The translations under genes were made by a program, and so were the position numbers. This document shows, piece by piece, positions 13,201 through 13,213 of a stretch of DNA of 13,213 nucleotides. This DNA comes from an uncultured Nitrososphaera sp. GTDB lineage: Archaea; Thermoproteota; Nitrososphaeria; Nitrososphaerales; Nitrososphaeraceae. The notes under the pieces were generated by a model. It worked only from the letters and a program-made list of their open reading frames with translations. It had not been told where the DNA came from and did not search any database. The stretch is taken from contig NZ_CAMLDP010000056.1 of assembly GCF_946478925.1 (NCBI RefSeq), positions 1-13,213 on the forward strand, given 5' to 3'. Position 1 is the first letter of the stretch. Each line of letters begins with the position of its first letter.

Positions 13201-13213
13201 GCTTGGGTGACTC

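Overview
The window looks like a piece of an ammonia-oxidising thaumarchaeal (Nitrososphaera-like) chromosome. This is inferred, not proven. The signs are A/T-rich TATA-like boxes about 25-36 nt ahead of most starts with almost no leader, several TTG starts, a single-TRAM-domain protein, a Clp1-type RNA kinase, preQ0 (archaeosine pathway) genes, a class III cyclase-like protein and an archaeal winged-helix regulator. I see no insertion sequences, integrase, CRISPR array, rRNA or tRNA. The window reads as compact core chromosome: genes are packed tail-to-tail with tiny gaps or overlaps, and no gene-free stretch exceeds about 125 bases.

Layout, left to right. (1) 1-190: 3' end of a TRAM-domain RNA-binding protein, followed by a hairpin/T-run terminator. 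(2) 254-1773, minus: an isochorismatase-family cysteine hydrolase, and an M50 membrane protease with an N-terminal AN1 zinc finger; each has its own promoter. (3) 1852-3094: a DUF2024 protein (+), an unrecognised 207-residue protein (-) and, divergent from it, a 69-residue four-cysteine protein (+). (4) 3130-6526, minus: a signalling operon, read in the order sensor histidine kinase (Cache-HAMP-PAS-HisKA-HATPase), stand-alone receiver, class III nucleotidyl-cyclase homologue; kinase and receiver overlap by 20 nt, and receiver and cyclase are about 10-15 nt apart. (5) 6577-8970, minus: an APC-family transporter fused to two universal-stress-protein domains. (6) 9027-10079, plus: Clp1/Grc3 polynucleotide 5'-kinase, overlapping tail-to-tail with (7) 10054-11544, minus: queD-queC, where QueD carries an extra N-terminal domain resembling a PD-(D/E)XK nuclease fold. 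(8) 11669-12759, plus: a small protein with an apparent internal duplication, then an asparagine-synthase-type ATP-pyrophosphatase domain with no glutaminase domain. (9) 12770-13165, minus: a winged-helix regulator.

How the genes work together: queD and queC act in one pathway, making CPH4 and later preQ0 for archaeosine in tRNA; the intermediate QueE step is not in this window. The kinase, receiver and cyclase form a plausible phospho-signal chain in which the receiver, having no output domain, may act on the co-transcribed cyclase-like protein. The other genes look independently transcribed.

The most interesting items are the nuclease-like/QueD fusion, the kinase-receiver-cyclase operon with an Arg-to-Lys change in the cyclase, the AN1-M50 protease, the lone asparagine-synthase domain, and the consistent leaderless TTG starts, which suggest that the APC transporter start should move to 8922.
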